A stretch of 7,415 nt of DNA from Bacillota bacterium (GCA_012512705.1 JAAZDR010000018.1:1-7415); one strand, 5' to 3'. Shown: positions 1 to 5,951, counted from the stretch's first letter. Numbers and translations are program-made. The notes: generated by a model from the letters alone, not told the origin.

Positions 1-501
1 GGTGACAAATGGAAATAGACGAGGTTTACCTGGAATTTGCATCTCTAGCTCCTGAATTTCCAGTAGCTCTTTATCCGCAAGCTCCATCAATTCGTTCCCG
101 CGTTTTTCGCGCAGTTCAAAAAAGCGTTCTTTTTCCGCAGCGGTCGCTGTGCCTTCTTTGACTTTGCGATGGAGGCGCAAAGGTTCATTGGAAAGCCAGA
201 GCGGGGCCTTGAGGATTATGCGCAACCCCTTACCGCTCTTTTTGTTCACCCAGCTAAAGGCGAATTTGCCTTTATTGTCAATGATCAGGCCATCGTTGCC
301 CAAAGTGCATCCAGTAACGAACTGCACTCCGTCAACCCCACAGACATTATTTTCACAAATAGCGATATGAGTCTCGCCCAATTTTCTCACCGGCCGCTCA
401 AACTTAGCTAAGGCTAAAACGCTTGCCCTGAAACCTACAGCAATACCGGGACAGATATGTCCGTGGAAATCTACCGTTTGCTGCCAAAGTTTTTCGTTCA
501 T
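1..501 (-). CDS. FmdE-family protein, C-terminus beyond window
   Basis: The frame is open from an ATG at 501-499 to the window edge: 167 codons, no stop. The N-terminal half carries the FmdE (PF02663) core: HGHICPG at residues 13-19, then C49 and C54, then VDGVQ and TGCTLGN around 56-69. These residues (H13, C17, C49, C54, C65) are the likely metal-binding or active-site set. A charged helical stretch follows at about 108-155. The family usually ends in a small treble-clef zinc finger, which would lie just outside the window. The start is set by GGAGGAAGG a few bases upstream; it sits 13 nt after the stop of the TrmO-FmdE gene, so translation is probably coupled. FmdE was named from a methanogen formylmethanofuran dehydrogenase operon, but bacterial homologues occur without that enzyme and their role is unsettled. 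The family call is firm. A role in Mo/W handling is inferred from the operon. Confidence 0.9.
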   Translation of the reverse strand, partial: MNEKLWQQTVDFHGHICPGIAVGFRASVLALAKFERPVRKLGETHIAICENNVCGVDGVQFVTGCTLGNDGLIIDNKGKFAFSWVNKKSGKGLRIILKAPLWLSNEPLRLHRKVKEGTATAAEKERFFELREKRGNELMELADKELLEIQELEMQIPGKPRLFPFVT

Positions 502-514
502 AATTCCTTCCTCC

Positions 515-1318
515 TCATTCTCCAAGTTCAAATAGCTGGTCGTCTGTCAAATGTAAAAATGCATGCTCATCCAAATCGTAGCGGCGTGCACTTATGGTAA
601 GGCTGCGCTCCCTGTTTTTCCAAGTGCTTTGTTGTACTTCGTTGGATTCAATAAAAGTAAAGCGCGGTGGATTAGCCAAACGTGCATGTGTTAGCCCCTG
701 CAGAGTATCTCCTAAACACCTGGAACCGCGAACGGTGACATTAAGATCCTCTTTTGTAATCTGACCCATTAATTCATCTGCAACCAGCGCCATCCGCACT
801 GCCAGATAAAGGAACGGGCAAATTTCCTGATGGTGGGCGAGGGCTTCGTTGAAAAATAAAGTCCGCCGCATTTCGTAATCAGCTGCCCGGATATAAGATG
901 TGCGCGGCGAGAAAACGATATCCTGTTCATAATAAGGCTTGATATCGAGGACAGGAGTGCCGTCAATAGCATCCAACCCTTCGACAATCAATCCGTTTTC
1001 AACAACCTCCTTCAAGGAAACCAGAGTTAAGCCAATCGGATTAGGCCGCTTATAAGCCCTGAGGGCAAAAACGCCGTACTCCGGCAGGTTTTTGTTAACT
1101 CTTCCTGGTACGGTGCGCAAAAGATCACGATCTGCCTCGTGAAACCACATCAGCAGCCATAGATGTGAATTTTCCTCAATACGCTGCAGCGCCGGGAGGT
1201 ACTCCGGAAAAATTTCGACAAATGCTTGACCGCCCGTAATCGGCACTTTGTTCGTCTCATGGAAATCAGCGTGAACCTTTCCGATTGGGGTTAAACAAAC
1301 CTGCTCAACCTTCCCCAT
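515..1318 (-). CDS. TrmO/TsaA-like protein fused to a degenerate FmdE-like domain
   Basis: The protein has 267 residues. Residues 5-135 are a TrmO/TsaA (UPF0066) domain: TPIGKVH near the start, SHLWLLMWFH at 51-60, RPNPIG at 91-96 and DGTPVLDIKPY at 119-129. TrmO uses SAM to N6-methylate t6A37 of a threonine tRNA in the cytoplasm. Residues 155-245 resemble the FmdE domain encoded next door: HQEICP at 163-168 matches HGHICP, and C201 followed by D204 and Q207 matches its C-GVDGVQ motif. H163, C167 and C201 are kept; the positions of the neighbour's C49 and C65 are V196 and A212. The ATG at 1318 is preferred because AGGTGAG lies 7-8 bases upstream. An in-frame ATG at 1336 has no good ribosome binding site. 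The gene starts 32 nt after the WtpA-like gene. The substrate is uncertain: it may be a true tRNA methylase or a TsaA-fold enzyme recruited to Mo/W metabolism. Confidence 0.85.
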   Translation of the reverse strand: MGKVEQVCLTPIGKVHADFHETNKVPITGGQAFVEIFPEYLPALQRIEENSHLWLLMWFHEADRDLLRTVPGRVNKNLPEYGVFALRAYKRPNPIGLTLVSLKEVVENGLIVEGLDAIDGTPVLDIKPYYEQDIVFSPRTSYIRAADYEMRRTLFFNEALAHHQEICPFLYLAVRMALVADELMGQITKEDLNVTVRGSRCLGDTLQGLTHARLANPPRFTFIESNEVQQSTWKNRERSLTISARRYDLDEHAFLHLTDDQLFELGE

Positions 1319-1350
1319 ATTCAACTCACCTACCATTTCTAATAAGCGAA

Positions 1351-2241
1351 TCAGACCTCATTGAATTGTAAAAAAAACGGTATGTTATGCCCGTAGACGA
1401 TGAATCTTTCTAAAAGCGGCAGACCGGCTTCTCTCATAATTTTAATTCCCTTATTCTTTTCGAATAAAAATTTGAGAAATGCGTTTGCCATAGCCAGGTT
1501 TGTAACTGTTTTCGGAATTGTAAGACTGTAGACGATCGGTTCACCAAAAAGCTTTTTGGGCGCCTGTTCCTTATGATCTTTGATTAAAACGGAGGCGCTG
1601 CGGTAGTAATGAGCGAGGGCGTAATCGCTGAGATCAATTGCCGGTGGTAATTTAAGCCAACAAAAAGAGTCGCCGCGTGAAGCTAATTGGCGTGCCACTG
1701 ATTCATATTCAAAGATATAATCTGCTTTTCCGTCCTCTAACATTGAAACCAGCTTCGCTGATCCTTCGGCAATTATTCGTCTTTCACTTTTTATTAAATC
1801 ATTATACAAACCTTGTTCTGCATAATACCGCTCCGCCAACTGCCACATTAATAACGTACGGTAGCCGACCGGATCTTTTTCAGGGTTGCTCTGCGCATAA
1901 TACACATTATTGTCCCGCAGAATTTCGATCCAGTTATCACTGTTAACCTGTTCCGCATATTTGCTCTGAGCACTGTAAAGCAGTACGAGCGAATTTCTAG
2001 CGAACAGCAGGTTCCAGTCCGCATGTCCGGAAATTAACAAATTATCGACCACCGCATAATCAGCGGAAGCAAAAAGGTCAACCGGGTCTCCAGCATCTCT
2101 GATTTGCTTCGCCAGTTCAACACTGCCACCTGCAGTACGCTGTAAGCGGACATGGGGGAACAGCCTGTTAAAGCCTTCTTCTAAACTGGAAAAGGGTAAA
2201 TTGAGGCTTCCGGCATGATAAATGCGTAGAACATTTTTCAT
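1351..2241 (-). CDS. WtpA/ModA-type tungstate/molybdate-binding protein without signal peptide
   Basis: A 296-residue periplasmic-binding-protein fold of the WtpA (archaeal/clostridial ModA) type. Visible hallmarks: YHAGSL at 8-13, TAGGS at 36-40, FASADY at 57-62, FARNSLVL at 80-87, KDPVGYR at 122-128 and FEYES at 177-181. In the WtpA/ModA family an Asp of DPxGYR and a Glu of the xEY motif complete octahedral coordination of the oxyanion; here they are D123 and E178, with S12 and S40 as likely oxygen ligands. The binding site therefore looks intact. The protein begins directly with the first beta strand, with no hydrophobic signal and no lipobox. The frame stays open upstream to an ATG at 2343, but that would overlap the DUF364 gene by 106 nt and still adds no signal sequence. 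The ATG at 2241 forms ATGA with the upstream stop and is preferred. It is probably a cytosolic tungstate/molybdate binder, or the partner of an unseen system. Confidence 0.85.
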   Translation of the reverse strand: MKNVLRIYHAGSLNLPFSSLEEGFNRLFPHVRLQRTAGGSVELAKQIRDAGDPVDLFASADYAVVDNLLISGHADWNLLFARNSLVLLYSAQSKYAEQVNSDNWIEILRDNNVYYAQSNPEKDPVGYRTLLMWQLAERYYAEQGLYNDLIKSERRIIAEGSAKLVSMLEDGKADYIFEYESVARQLASRGDSFCWLKLPPAIDLSDYALAHYYRSASVLIKDHKEQAPKKLFGEPIVYSLTIPKTVTNLAMANAFLKFLFEKNKGIKIMREAGLPLLERFIVYGHNIPFFLQFNEV

Positions 2242-2978
2242 TGGGCACACAAACAAAACCTTTCGTAGTTTAAGAGCTTTGCCACTCCGGCAACTGTTGT
2301 GCCGTAAAAGATCACTGGTTTGTTTCTGTTGATATAGTTGCAAAAGGTCCCGTTAGTCAAAGTGCTTCCCGTGGCAATTATGAGCTCACTTTCTTTTAAA
2401 GCAGCATCCATATTTTGAAGCCCGTCTTCGATTAAAATACCGTAAAATTCTTTCCCCACCCGATCGGGATCCAGGTCCAGTACGCGCAGGGAAAATGCTC
2501 TCGCAAAATGCTCTACAAAGGCAGGTTGATAACCCACCAGGGCAACTTTCACCTTAGGGCCAAATCTTCCTTTTATTGAATCCACAAAACCCTTTGCACA
2601 CTGCTCCGGCTCATCATCTTTACAATGAACCGTCCGATCGATCAATCCCAGATACCGCATTACCGCATTCAACGAGGAGACCAACACCGCCAGATCAAAA
2701 TTGGTATCCAAAGGCCGCGCGGTGATCTCACGCAATTTTCCTGAAAAAGAACCGGGCATATCCGTAAACGCCTGCCCGTATGCACCTTTAAATGTGGCCT
2801 GCATTAATTTTTCCCGGCCCTTCACCAAAGGAAAATCCTGCCTCTGGGGTGAGCCAATCGCTTCTTCTGTTTTCAACACGCGGCCTTTGACAGCGATCGA
2901 TTCTTCCAGTAAAGCATTATCTATTAAAAGCTGATAAAAGAGTTTCTTAATCTCCTCATAAATGGTTCCCTTTTCCAT
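2238..2978 (-). CDS. DUF4213/DUF364 (putative heavy-metal chelation) protein
   Basis: The protein has 246 residues. The N-terminal ~90 residues fit DUF4213 (PF13938, enolase-N-like fold). Residues ~95-246 fit DUF364 (PF04016, Rossmann-like): LAVLVSSLNAVMRYLG, VKVALVGYQPAFVEHF at 143-158, LDLDPDRVG at 167-175, ATGSTLTNGT at 202-211, and FYGTTVAGVAKLL near the end. Family members are suspected of heavy-metal or metallo-ligand binding, but no reaction is established. The C-terminal FCLCAQ adds two cysteines. The ATG at 2978 has AGGTGG 8 nt upstream and is preferred to an in-frame GTG at 2990, which lacks a ribosome binding site. The gene follows tupC by 51 bp, and its stop overlaps the start of the WtpA-like gene (ATGA), so the two are made together. 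No membrane segment or signal is seen, so it is cytosolic. The domain call is firm and the function unknown. Confidence 0.85.
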   Translation of the reverse strand: MEKGTIYEEIKKLFYQLLIDNALLEESIAVKGRVLKTEEAIGSPQRQDFPLVKGREKLMQATFKGAYGQAFTDMPGSFSGKLREITARPLDTNFDLAVLVSSLNAVMRYLGLIDRTVHCKDDEPEQCAKGFVDSIKGRFGPKVKVALVGYQPAFVEHFARAFSLRVLDLDPDRVGKEFYGILIEDGLQNMDAALKESELIIATGSTLTNGTFCNYINRNKPVIFYGTTVAGVAKLLNYERFCLCAQ

Positions 2979-3029
2979 GCTCTCTCCCACCTCGTTTACC
3001 TAATGGCAGGTCGTTGTTGGATACAGCTT

Positions 3030-3761
3030 CTAGTAAAACGTCTTTCCCGCCAGGAATTCACGTGTCCTCTGCTCTTCAGGGTCATTAAAGAATTTTTCTT
3101 TGTCGCTTACCTCGACTACGCGGCCGCCTTCCATAAGACAGACGCGATCGCCAACCCGTTTTGCCTGAAAATGGTTATGCGTAATCCAGACAACTGTTGG
3201 TTTCCTCTCTGCGGCATACTTGGTAACCATTTGCTCAATTATCATAATATTCGCCGGATCAAGGTTAGCCGTTGGCTCATCGAGAAGAAGCACCTGCGGC
3301 TGGAAGACGAGAGCCCTAGCGAGGGCTACACGCTGTGCTTCGCCGCCGGAAAGTGTGCTACTCGACTGCTTTAATAGACTGGCGATCCCCAGGGCATTAA
3401 CGATCTCCATAATTGCTTCATTGTCTACCTTCTGATGGCGAATTCTAAGCGGATAGATAATATTTTGCCAGACGTTACCTTTTAAAAGCGCCGGTCTTTG
3501 AAAAACAGTGGTAATTTGGCGCATTATTGGTAAGGAGGGGAGGTAGGTACGCGGCGTATACTTCTGTCCGCGGAAGACAACCTCCCCTTCGTCAGGCTCC
3601 TCCAAAAAATTCAACAAGCGTAGGAGTGTAGTCTTACCTGCTCCACTAGGTCCAAGCAAACAAAATATCTCGCCGTCTTTCAAGGATAAATCAGCGATAT
3701 GGAGCTCAAAACCAGGATATATTTTTCTTAAATTATGGAGCTTATAGCTTGTTTGCTGCAT
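3030..3761 (-). CDS. tupC: Tungstate ABC transporter, ATP-binding protein TupC
   Basis: A 243-residue ABC ATPase on the inner face of the membrane that drives import through TupB. Motifs in order: Walker A GPSGAGKT at 37-44, Q-loop Q88 in VFQRP, signature LSGGE at 137-141, Walker B VLLLDEP at 157-163, D-loop NLD at 166-168 and the switch histidine H195 in ITHN. All catalytic positions are intact. It ends shortly after the nucleotide-binding domain and has no C-terminal TOBE domain, which separates it from ModC, where TOBE binds molybdate. Assignment to tungstate rather than another oxyanion rests mainly on TupA and TupB upstream. The ATG at 3761 is preceded by AAAGGCGAG, a moderate ribosome binding site, and lies 67 bp after the tupB stop. 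Confidence 0.9.
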   Translation of the reverse strand: MQQTSYKLHNLRKIYPGFELHIADLSLKDGEIFCLLGPSGAGKTTLLRLLNFLEEPDEGEVVFRGQKYTPRTYLPSLPIMRQITTVFQRPALLKGNVWQNIIYPLRIRHQKVDNEAIMEIVNALGIASLLKQSSSTLSGGEAQRVALARALVFQPQVLLLDEPTANLDPANIMIIEQMVTKYAAERKPTVVWITHNHFQAKRVGDRVCLMEGGRVVEVSDKEKFFNDPEEQRTREFLAGKTFY

Positions 3762-3828
3762 TTTACTCGCCTTTCAGTATAAAAAGTGCCAATTTTTCAA
3801 CCGATAGTGCCTTGGGCTAGGCTTTAAT

Positions 3829-4521
3829 TTACTCCCGAGCAAACATCTGTCTTTTCTGCAGGTAGAGCATGGCCAGGTTAGCAAAAAAAGTAAGGCCAAG
3901 AAGAATGATACCGAAGGCGAGCGCTACGCCAAAATTGCCCTTTCTTGTTTCCAAAACAATCGCCGTTGTCAAAACCCTTGTCTTCCCTTCAATGTTCCCG
4001 CCAACAAGCATTACCGCTCCGACCTCAGAAATAGCACCGCCAAATCCGGCAATAATTGCCACCAGAACTCCAACCCGCGCTTCTTTGATCGCTGCCCAGG
4101 AGGCCTGAATTTTTGTGGCCCCGAGAGCTCTTAGCTGGCGCATAAGGTTTCTGTCTACGGACATCACCGCTGCCATCGTAAAACCTGCTACAAGGGGAAA
4201 GGCAATAATTATCTGGGCAGTGATCATCGCCCGTTCCGTGAAAAGCCATCCCAAGCGCCCCATGGGACCGACAGTGGAAAAGAGGATAAACACAAATAAC
4301 CCCACAACTACAGGAGGAAAGCCCATTCCCGTATACAAGAGTGCGGTGACCAAAGGCTTGCCCGGAAAATTCGTCAGTCCCAGAAAGGTTCCCAGGGGGA
4401 TACCGATCAGGGCGCTAAACAACAAGGCCAGTCCTGAGACACGCAGGGAAACGATGATAATGTTATAGACGTACGGGTCTAAGCCCCACAGTAGCCTAAG
4501 TGATTCAACCAGACCTTCCAT
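3829..4521 (-). CDS. tupB: Tungstate ABC transporter, permease TupB
   Basis: A 230-residue integral membrane protein with about five hydrophobic segments (roughly residues 20-50, 55-82, 97-120, 150-175 and 198-220), usual for this importer family. The cytoplasmic coupling loop that contacts the ATPase is seen at about 130-165, with LRALGATK and an EAR motif followed by a conserved glycine (GFGGAISEVGAVMLVGGN). This loop and the GGNI segment are typical of TupB-type permeases. AGGAGG lies 7 nt before the ATG at 4521, one of the best ribosome binding sites in the window. The gene sits 40 bp after tupA and 67 bp before tupC, the standard tupABC order. Confidence 0.93.
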   Translation of the reverse strand: MEGLVESLRLLWGLDPYVYNIIIVSLRVSGLALLFSALIGIPLGTFLGLTNFPGKPLVTALLYTGMGFPPVVVGLFVFILFSTVGPMGRLGWLFTERAMITAQIIIAFPLVAGFTMAAVMSVDRNLMRQLRALGATKIQASWAAIKEARVGVLVAIIAGFGGAISEVGAVMLVGGNIEGKTRVLTTAIVLETRKGNFGVALAFGIILLGLTFFANLAMLYLQKRQMFARE

Positions 4522-4561
4522 TTACTACCTCCTGTAGTTGCATGAGATCTCCTATTGTAAA

Positions 4562-5500
4562 TTATTTAGCATTGGGGAAGAACAGCGACTGACCGAAGGT
4601 ATCCTTGCCAAATTCCCCGATTGCTTCTTGGATTTCATCAGAGATGAAAAATTCCACGAGAAGCATCGCCTCTTCATGATGAACTCCAGGGTGTTTCTCC
4701 GGATTAACGGGGATGATACCATAGGGGTTGGCCAGACTTTCATCCCCTTCAAAAACTATTTCCAGGTTTGGCAGGTTGTCGCTCATCGCCAGATATGTTC
4801 CCCTGTCTGTAAGCGTATACCCTTGCATCTCATTAGCAGCAATTAAGGTATCGCCCATACCCTGTCCTAATGAGTTATACCACTCTTCTCCCTCAATATC
4901 AATATCAGCCAAGGCCCAGAGACTTAACTCTTTATTATGTGTTCCAGAATTATCCCCTCTGGAGAGGAAGCTGATCCCTTTACTATTCATATGCTCAACC
5001 ATCTTCTGCAGGGCCTCGGTTAAATCGGCACTCTCTTTGAGCGCACCGGGATCTCCCACAGGCCCTAAAAAGACAAAATCATTGTACATTACATCCCAGC
5101 GCTCCGTTCCATACCCTTCAGCCACAAACTCATCTTCCAGGTTACGGGCATGCACGAGAATAATATCGCAGTCTCCTCGTTCACCGATCTCAATCGCCTG
5201 TCCTGTGCCCACAGAGATTACGTCAACTTCGATGCCATACTCTGACTCAAACAAAGGCAATATCTCCTGAAGCAGCCCTGAATCATAAGTACTTGTTGTC
5301 GTTGCTAAAACGATCGTATCCGCAAGTTCAGTTTCCTCTTCATCGTCCGCACCGTTCTCTTCGCCATTTTCGACAGGGTTTTCAGATTCATCACCTTCTT
5401 GCTGAGCGCCATTGTTGTCTGCTGTTTGGCAACCGACAACAACAAACAAAAGCGCCATAATCGCTAGAATTGCCCACAGCTTCTTTAGTGAAGACCGCAC
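4562..5500 (-). CDS. tupA: Tungstate-binding lipoprotein TupA
   Basis: A 312-residue substrate-binding lipoprotein that captures tungstate outside the membrane and delivers it to TupB. Residues 1-23 form a lipoprotein signal (SSLKK, hydrophobic core, VVGC) with the lipid-bearing cysteine at C24. Residues 25-60 are a low-complexity linker with 14 D/E and no K or R. The binding domain spans about 61-312 and shows the TupA hallmarks: TTTS at 67-70, GTGQAIE at 98-104, MYNDFVFLGP at 138-147, SRGDNSGTH at 180-188, GQGMGDTL at 212-219 and TDRGTY at 231-236. The TTTS and SRGD elements belong to the oxyanion pocket in this family. The start is GTG at 5500, chosen because AAGGAGAG lies 6 nt upstream and the signal peptide begins right there. 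Expression is probably set by the long structured leader upstream. The acidic linker is longer than usual. Confidence 0.95.
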   Translation of the reverse strand: MRSSLKKLWAILAIMALLFVVVGCQTADNNGAQQEGDESENPVENGEENGADDEEETELADTIVLATTTSTYDSGLLQEILPLFESEYGIEVDVISVGTGQAIEIGERGDCDIILVHARNLEDEFVAEGYGTERWDVMYNDFVFLGPVGDPGALKESADLTEALQKMVEHMNSKGISFLSRGDNSGTHNKELSLWALADIDIEGEEWYNSLGQGMGDTLIAANEMQGYTLTDRGTYLAMSDNLPNLEIVFEGDESLANPYGIIPVNPEKHPGVHHEEAMLLVEFFISDEIQEAIGEFGKDTFGQSLFFPNAK

Positions 5501-5521
5501 AAAAATCTCTCCTTTTGGACT

Positions 5522-5550
5522 AGGGGCGTAGCTTTATCTCGTTCACCCCT
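5522..5550 (-). other. GC stem-loop upstream of the tupA ribosome binding site
   Basis: On the transcript AGGGG (5550-5546) pairs with CCCCT (5526-5522), extended by a U·G wobble, around a loop of about 17 nt. It ends 8 nt before the AAGGAGAG ribosome binding site. No U-tract follows, so it is not a terminator. It may protect the message or act on translation initiation; no known RNA family is recognised. Confidence 0.4.
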
Positions 5551-5624
5551 TTTTGATTTAAAAGTAAAAACCCTCTTTAAGACAACCAAAAAGTTATTCC
5601 TTCTGCCAGGCACCACCTCTAAAT

Positions 5625-5652
5625 AAAAAATCCTTCCAGCAGGGAGGAAGGA
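5625..5652 (-). terminator. Intrinsic terminator in the tup leader (attenuator)
   Basis: On the transcript TCCTTCC (5652-5646) pairs perfectly with GGAAGGA (5637-5631) around an 8-nt loop, followed at once by six T residues (5630-5625). This is a textbook rho-independent terminator. It stands about 125 nt before tupA, inside the leader, so it acts as an attenuator, not an end-of-operon terminator. Its 5' arm and the bases before it (5654-5646, TCTCCTTCC) are also complementary to the 3' end of the riboswitch aptamer (5727-5718, GGAAAGGAGA, one bulged A), giving a competing antiterminator. Confidence 0.85.
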
Positions 5653-5684
5653 GAAAGCATAGCATTCCCGCAAAAACTCTCCGT

Positions 5685-5710
5685 AAGGCCATACCGCGCA
5701 AGGCCATACC
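5685..5710 (-). repeat. Tandem direct repeat, 11 bp with 4-bp spacer
   Basis: The plus-strand sequence AAGGCCATACC occurs at 5685-5695 and again at 5700-5710, separated by GCGC. It lies between the aptamer and the terminator in the leader. Each copy contains the self-complementary GGCC, so the two can form a small hairpin or pair with each other. It may be a recent duplication or part of the expression platform. Confidence 0.7.
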
Positions 5711-5716
5711 AGAAAA

Positions 5717-5833
5717 ATCTCCTTTCCACAACGGGAGGCCCTACCGTTTCCCGTAGAACCCTAACGGCCTGCTTTCCTTAGGTTAAAATTTTTAAAATTA
5801 ATGATCACCCTTAGGTAAATGAGGCTCGGAGAT
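5717..5833 (-). ncRNA. Probable Moco/Tuco riboswitch aptamer (MOCO RNA motif)
   Basis: The transcript folds so that ATCTCC (5833-5828) pairs with GGAGAT (5722-5717), a perfect closing P1 stem. Inside are GAGCC next to P1, two CCTAAGG blocks (5815-5809 and 5782-5776) that can pair with each other around an A/T-rich arm, a GGCC/GGCC pairing (5769-5766 with 5740-5737), an arm capped by a GAAA loop (5756-5741), and a short TCC/GGA arm (5736-5725) leading into GGAAAGGAG. From memory of the family this matches the Moco RNA motif, which senses molybdenum cofactor or, in variants, tungsten cofactor and lies upstream of Mo/W transporter and cofactor genes. Position after a strong promoter and before a terminator and tupABC supports it. 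The family assignment is by eye, and the Moco versus Tuco choice cannot be made here. Confidence 0.75.
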
Positions 5834-5909
5834 GTATTTAACTAAAAATTTTTAATGCATCAATATGAAATCCTGTGCTTAACGCTCAGCGAAAATTACT
5901 TTCTCCCTC

Positions 5910-5938
5910 ATTTTATAGAAATTACCGTGCACTGTCAA
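5910..5938 (-). promoter_or_regulatory. Sigma-A-type promoter of the tup operon
   Basis: On the minus strand a perfect -35 box TTGACA (5938-5933) is followed after 17 bp by TAAAAT (5915-5910), within TATAAAAT. Transcription should start near 5903, giving a leader of about 400 nt before tupA. The -35 box begins 11 bp after the stop codon of the regulator gene. A GTGCAC palindrome lies in the spacer. Confidence 0.85.
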
Positions 5939-5951
5939 GCCTAACCAGGCT
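5938..5951. promoter_or_regulatory. Inverted repeat touching the -35 box, candidate operator
   Basis: AGCCT-AACC-AGGCT on the plus strand forms a 14-bp inverted repeat that spans the regulator stop codon and touches the first base of the -35 hexamer. No U-tract follows it in either direction, so it is a poor terminator. Position alone suggests an operator, possibly for the ModE-TupA fusion encoded immediately upstream. It does not resemble the classical E. coli ModE site. Confidence 0.35.

Larger units (their letters stand above)
5501..5909 (-). other. Structured untranslated leader of the tup operon
   Basis: About 400 nt with no convincing gene separate the promoter from the tupA start codon. 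In transcript order it holds an AT-rich opening with a perfect 12-bp palindrome (TAAAAATTTTTA, 5843-5854), the riboswitch aptamer (5833-5717), a tandem 11-bp repeat (5710-5685), an intrinsic terminator (5652-5625), then about 120 nt of A/T-rich sequence with one GC stem (5550-5522) just before the ribosome binding site. Such a leader is far longer than translation needs and fits control by transcription attenuation. The short open frame at 5673-5485 overlaps the terminator and tupA start and looks spurious. Confidence 0.8.

Noticed and set aside
2242..2343. N-terminal extension of the WtpA-like frame to an ATG at 2343
   Set aside because: It would overlap the DUF364 gene by about 106 nt, and the added 34 residues have neither a hydrophobic signal core nor a convincing lipobox. 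The ATGA overlap start at 2241 fits better.
3030..3761. ModC-type molybdate ATPase for the ABC ATP-binding protein
   Set aside because: There is no C-terminal TOBE domain, and the partner permease and lipoprotein are of the Tup type.
5554..5585. Second promoter after the terminator (TTGTCT with a TTAAAT-like -10)
   Set aside because: Both hexamers are poor and the spacing is 18 bp in A/T-rich sequence; the TTGACA promoter at 5938 is far stronger.
5485..5673. 62-codon open frame across the tup leader
   Set aside because: It spans the intrinsic terminator and runs into the tupA start region; composition is not protein-like and no family is recognised.
5689..5815. GAAA tetraloop plus CCTAAG and TATGG, the two halves of the 11-nt tetraloop receptor
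   Set aside because: The flanking bases of the CCTAAG blocks (5815-5809, 5782-5776) and the TATGG copies (5708-5704, 5693-5689) do not pair, so a canonical receptor cannot be built from these pieces.
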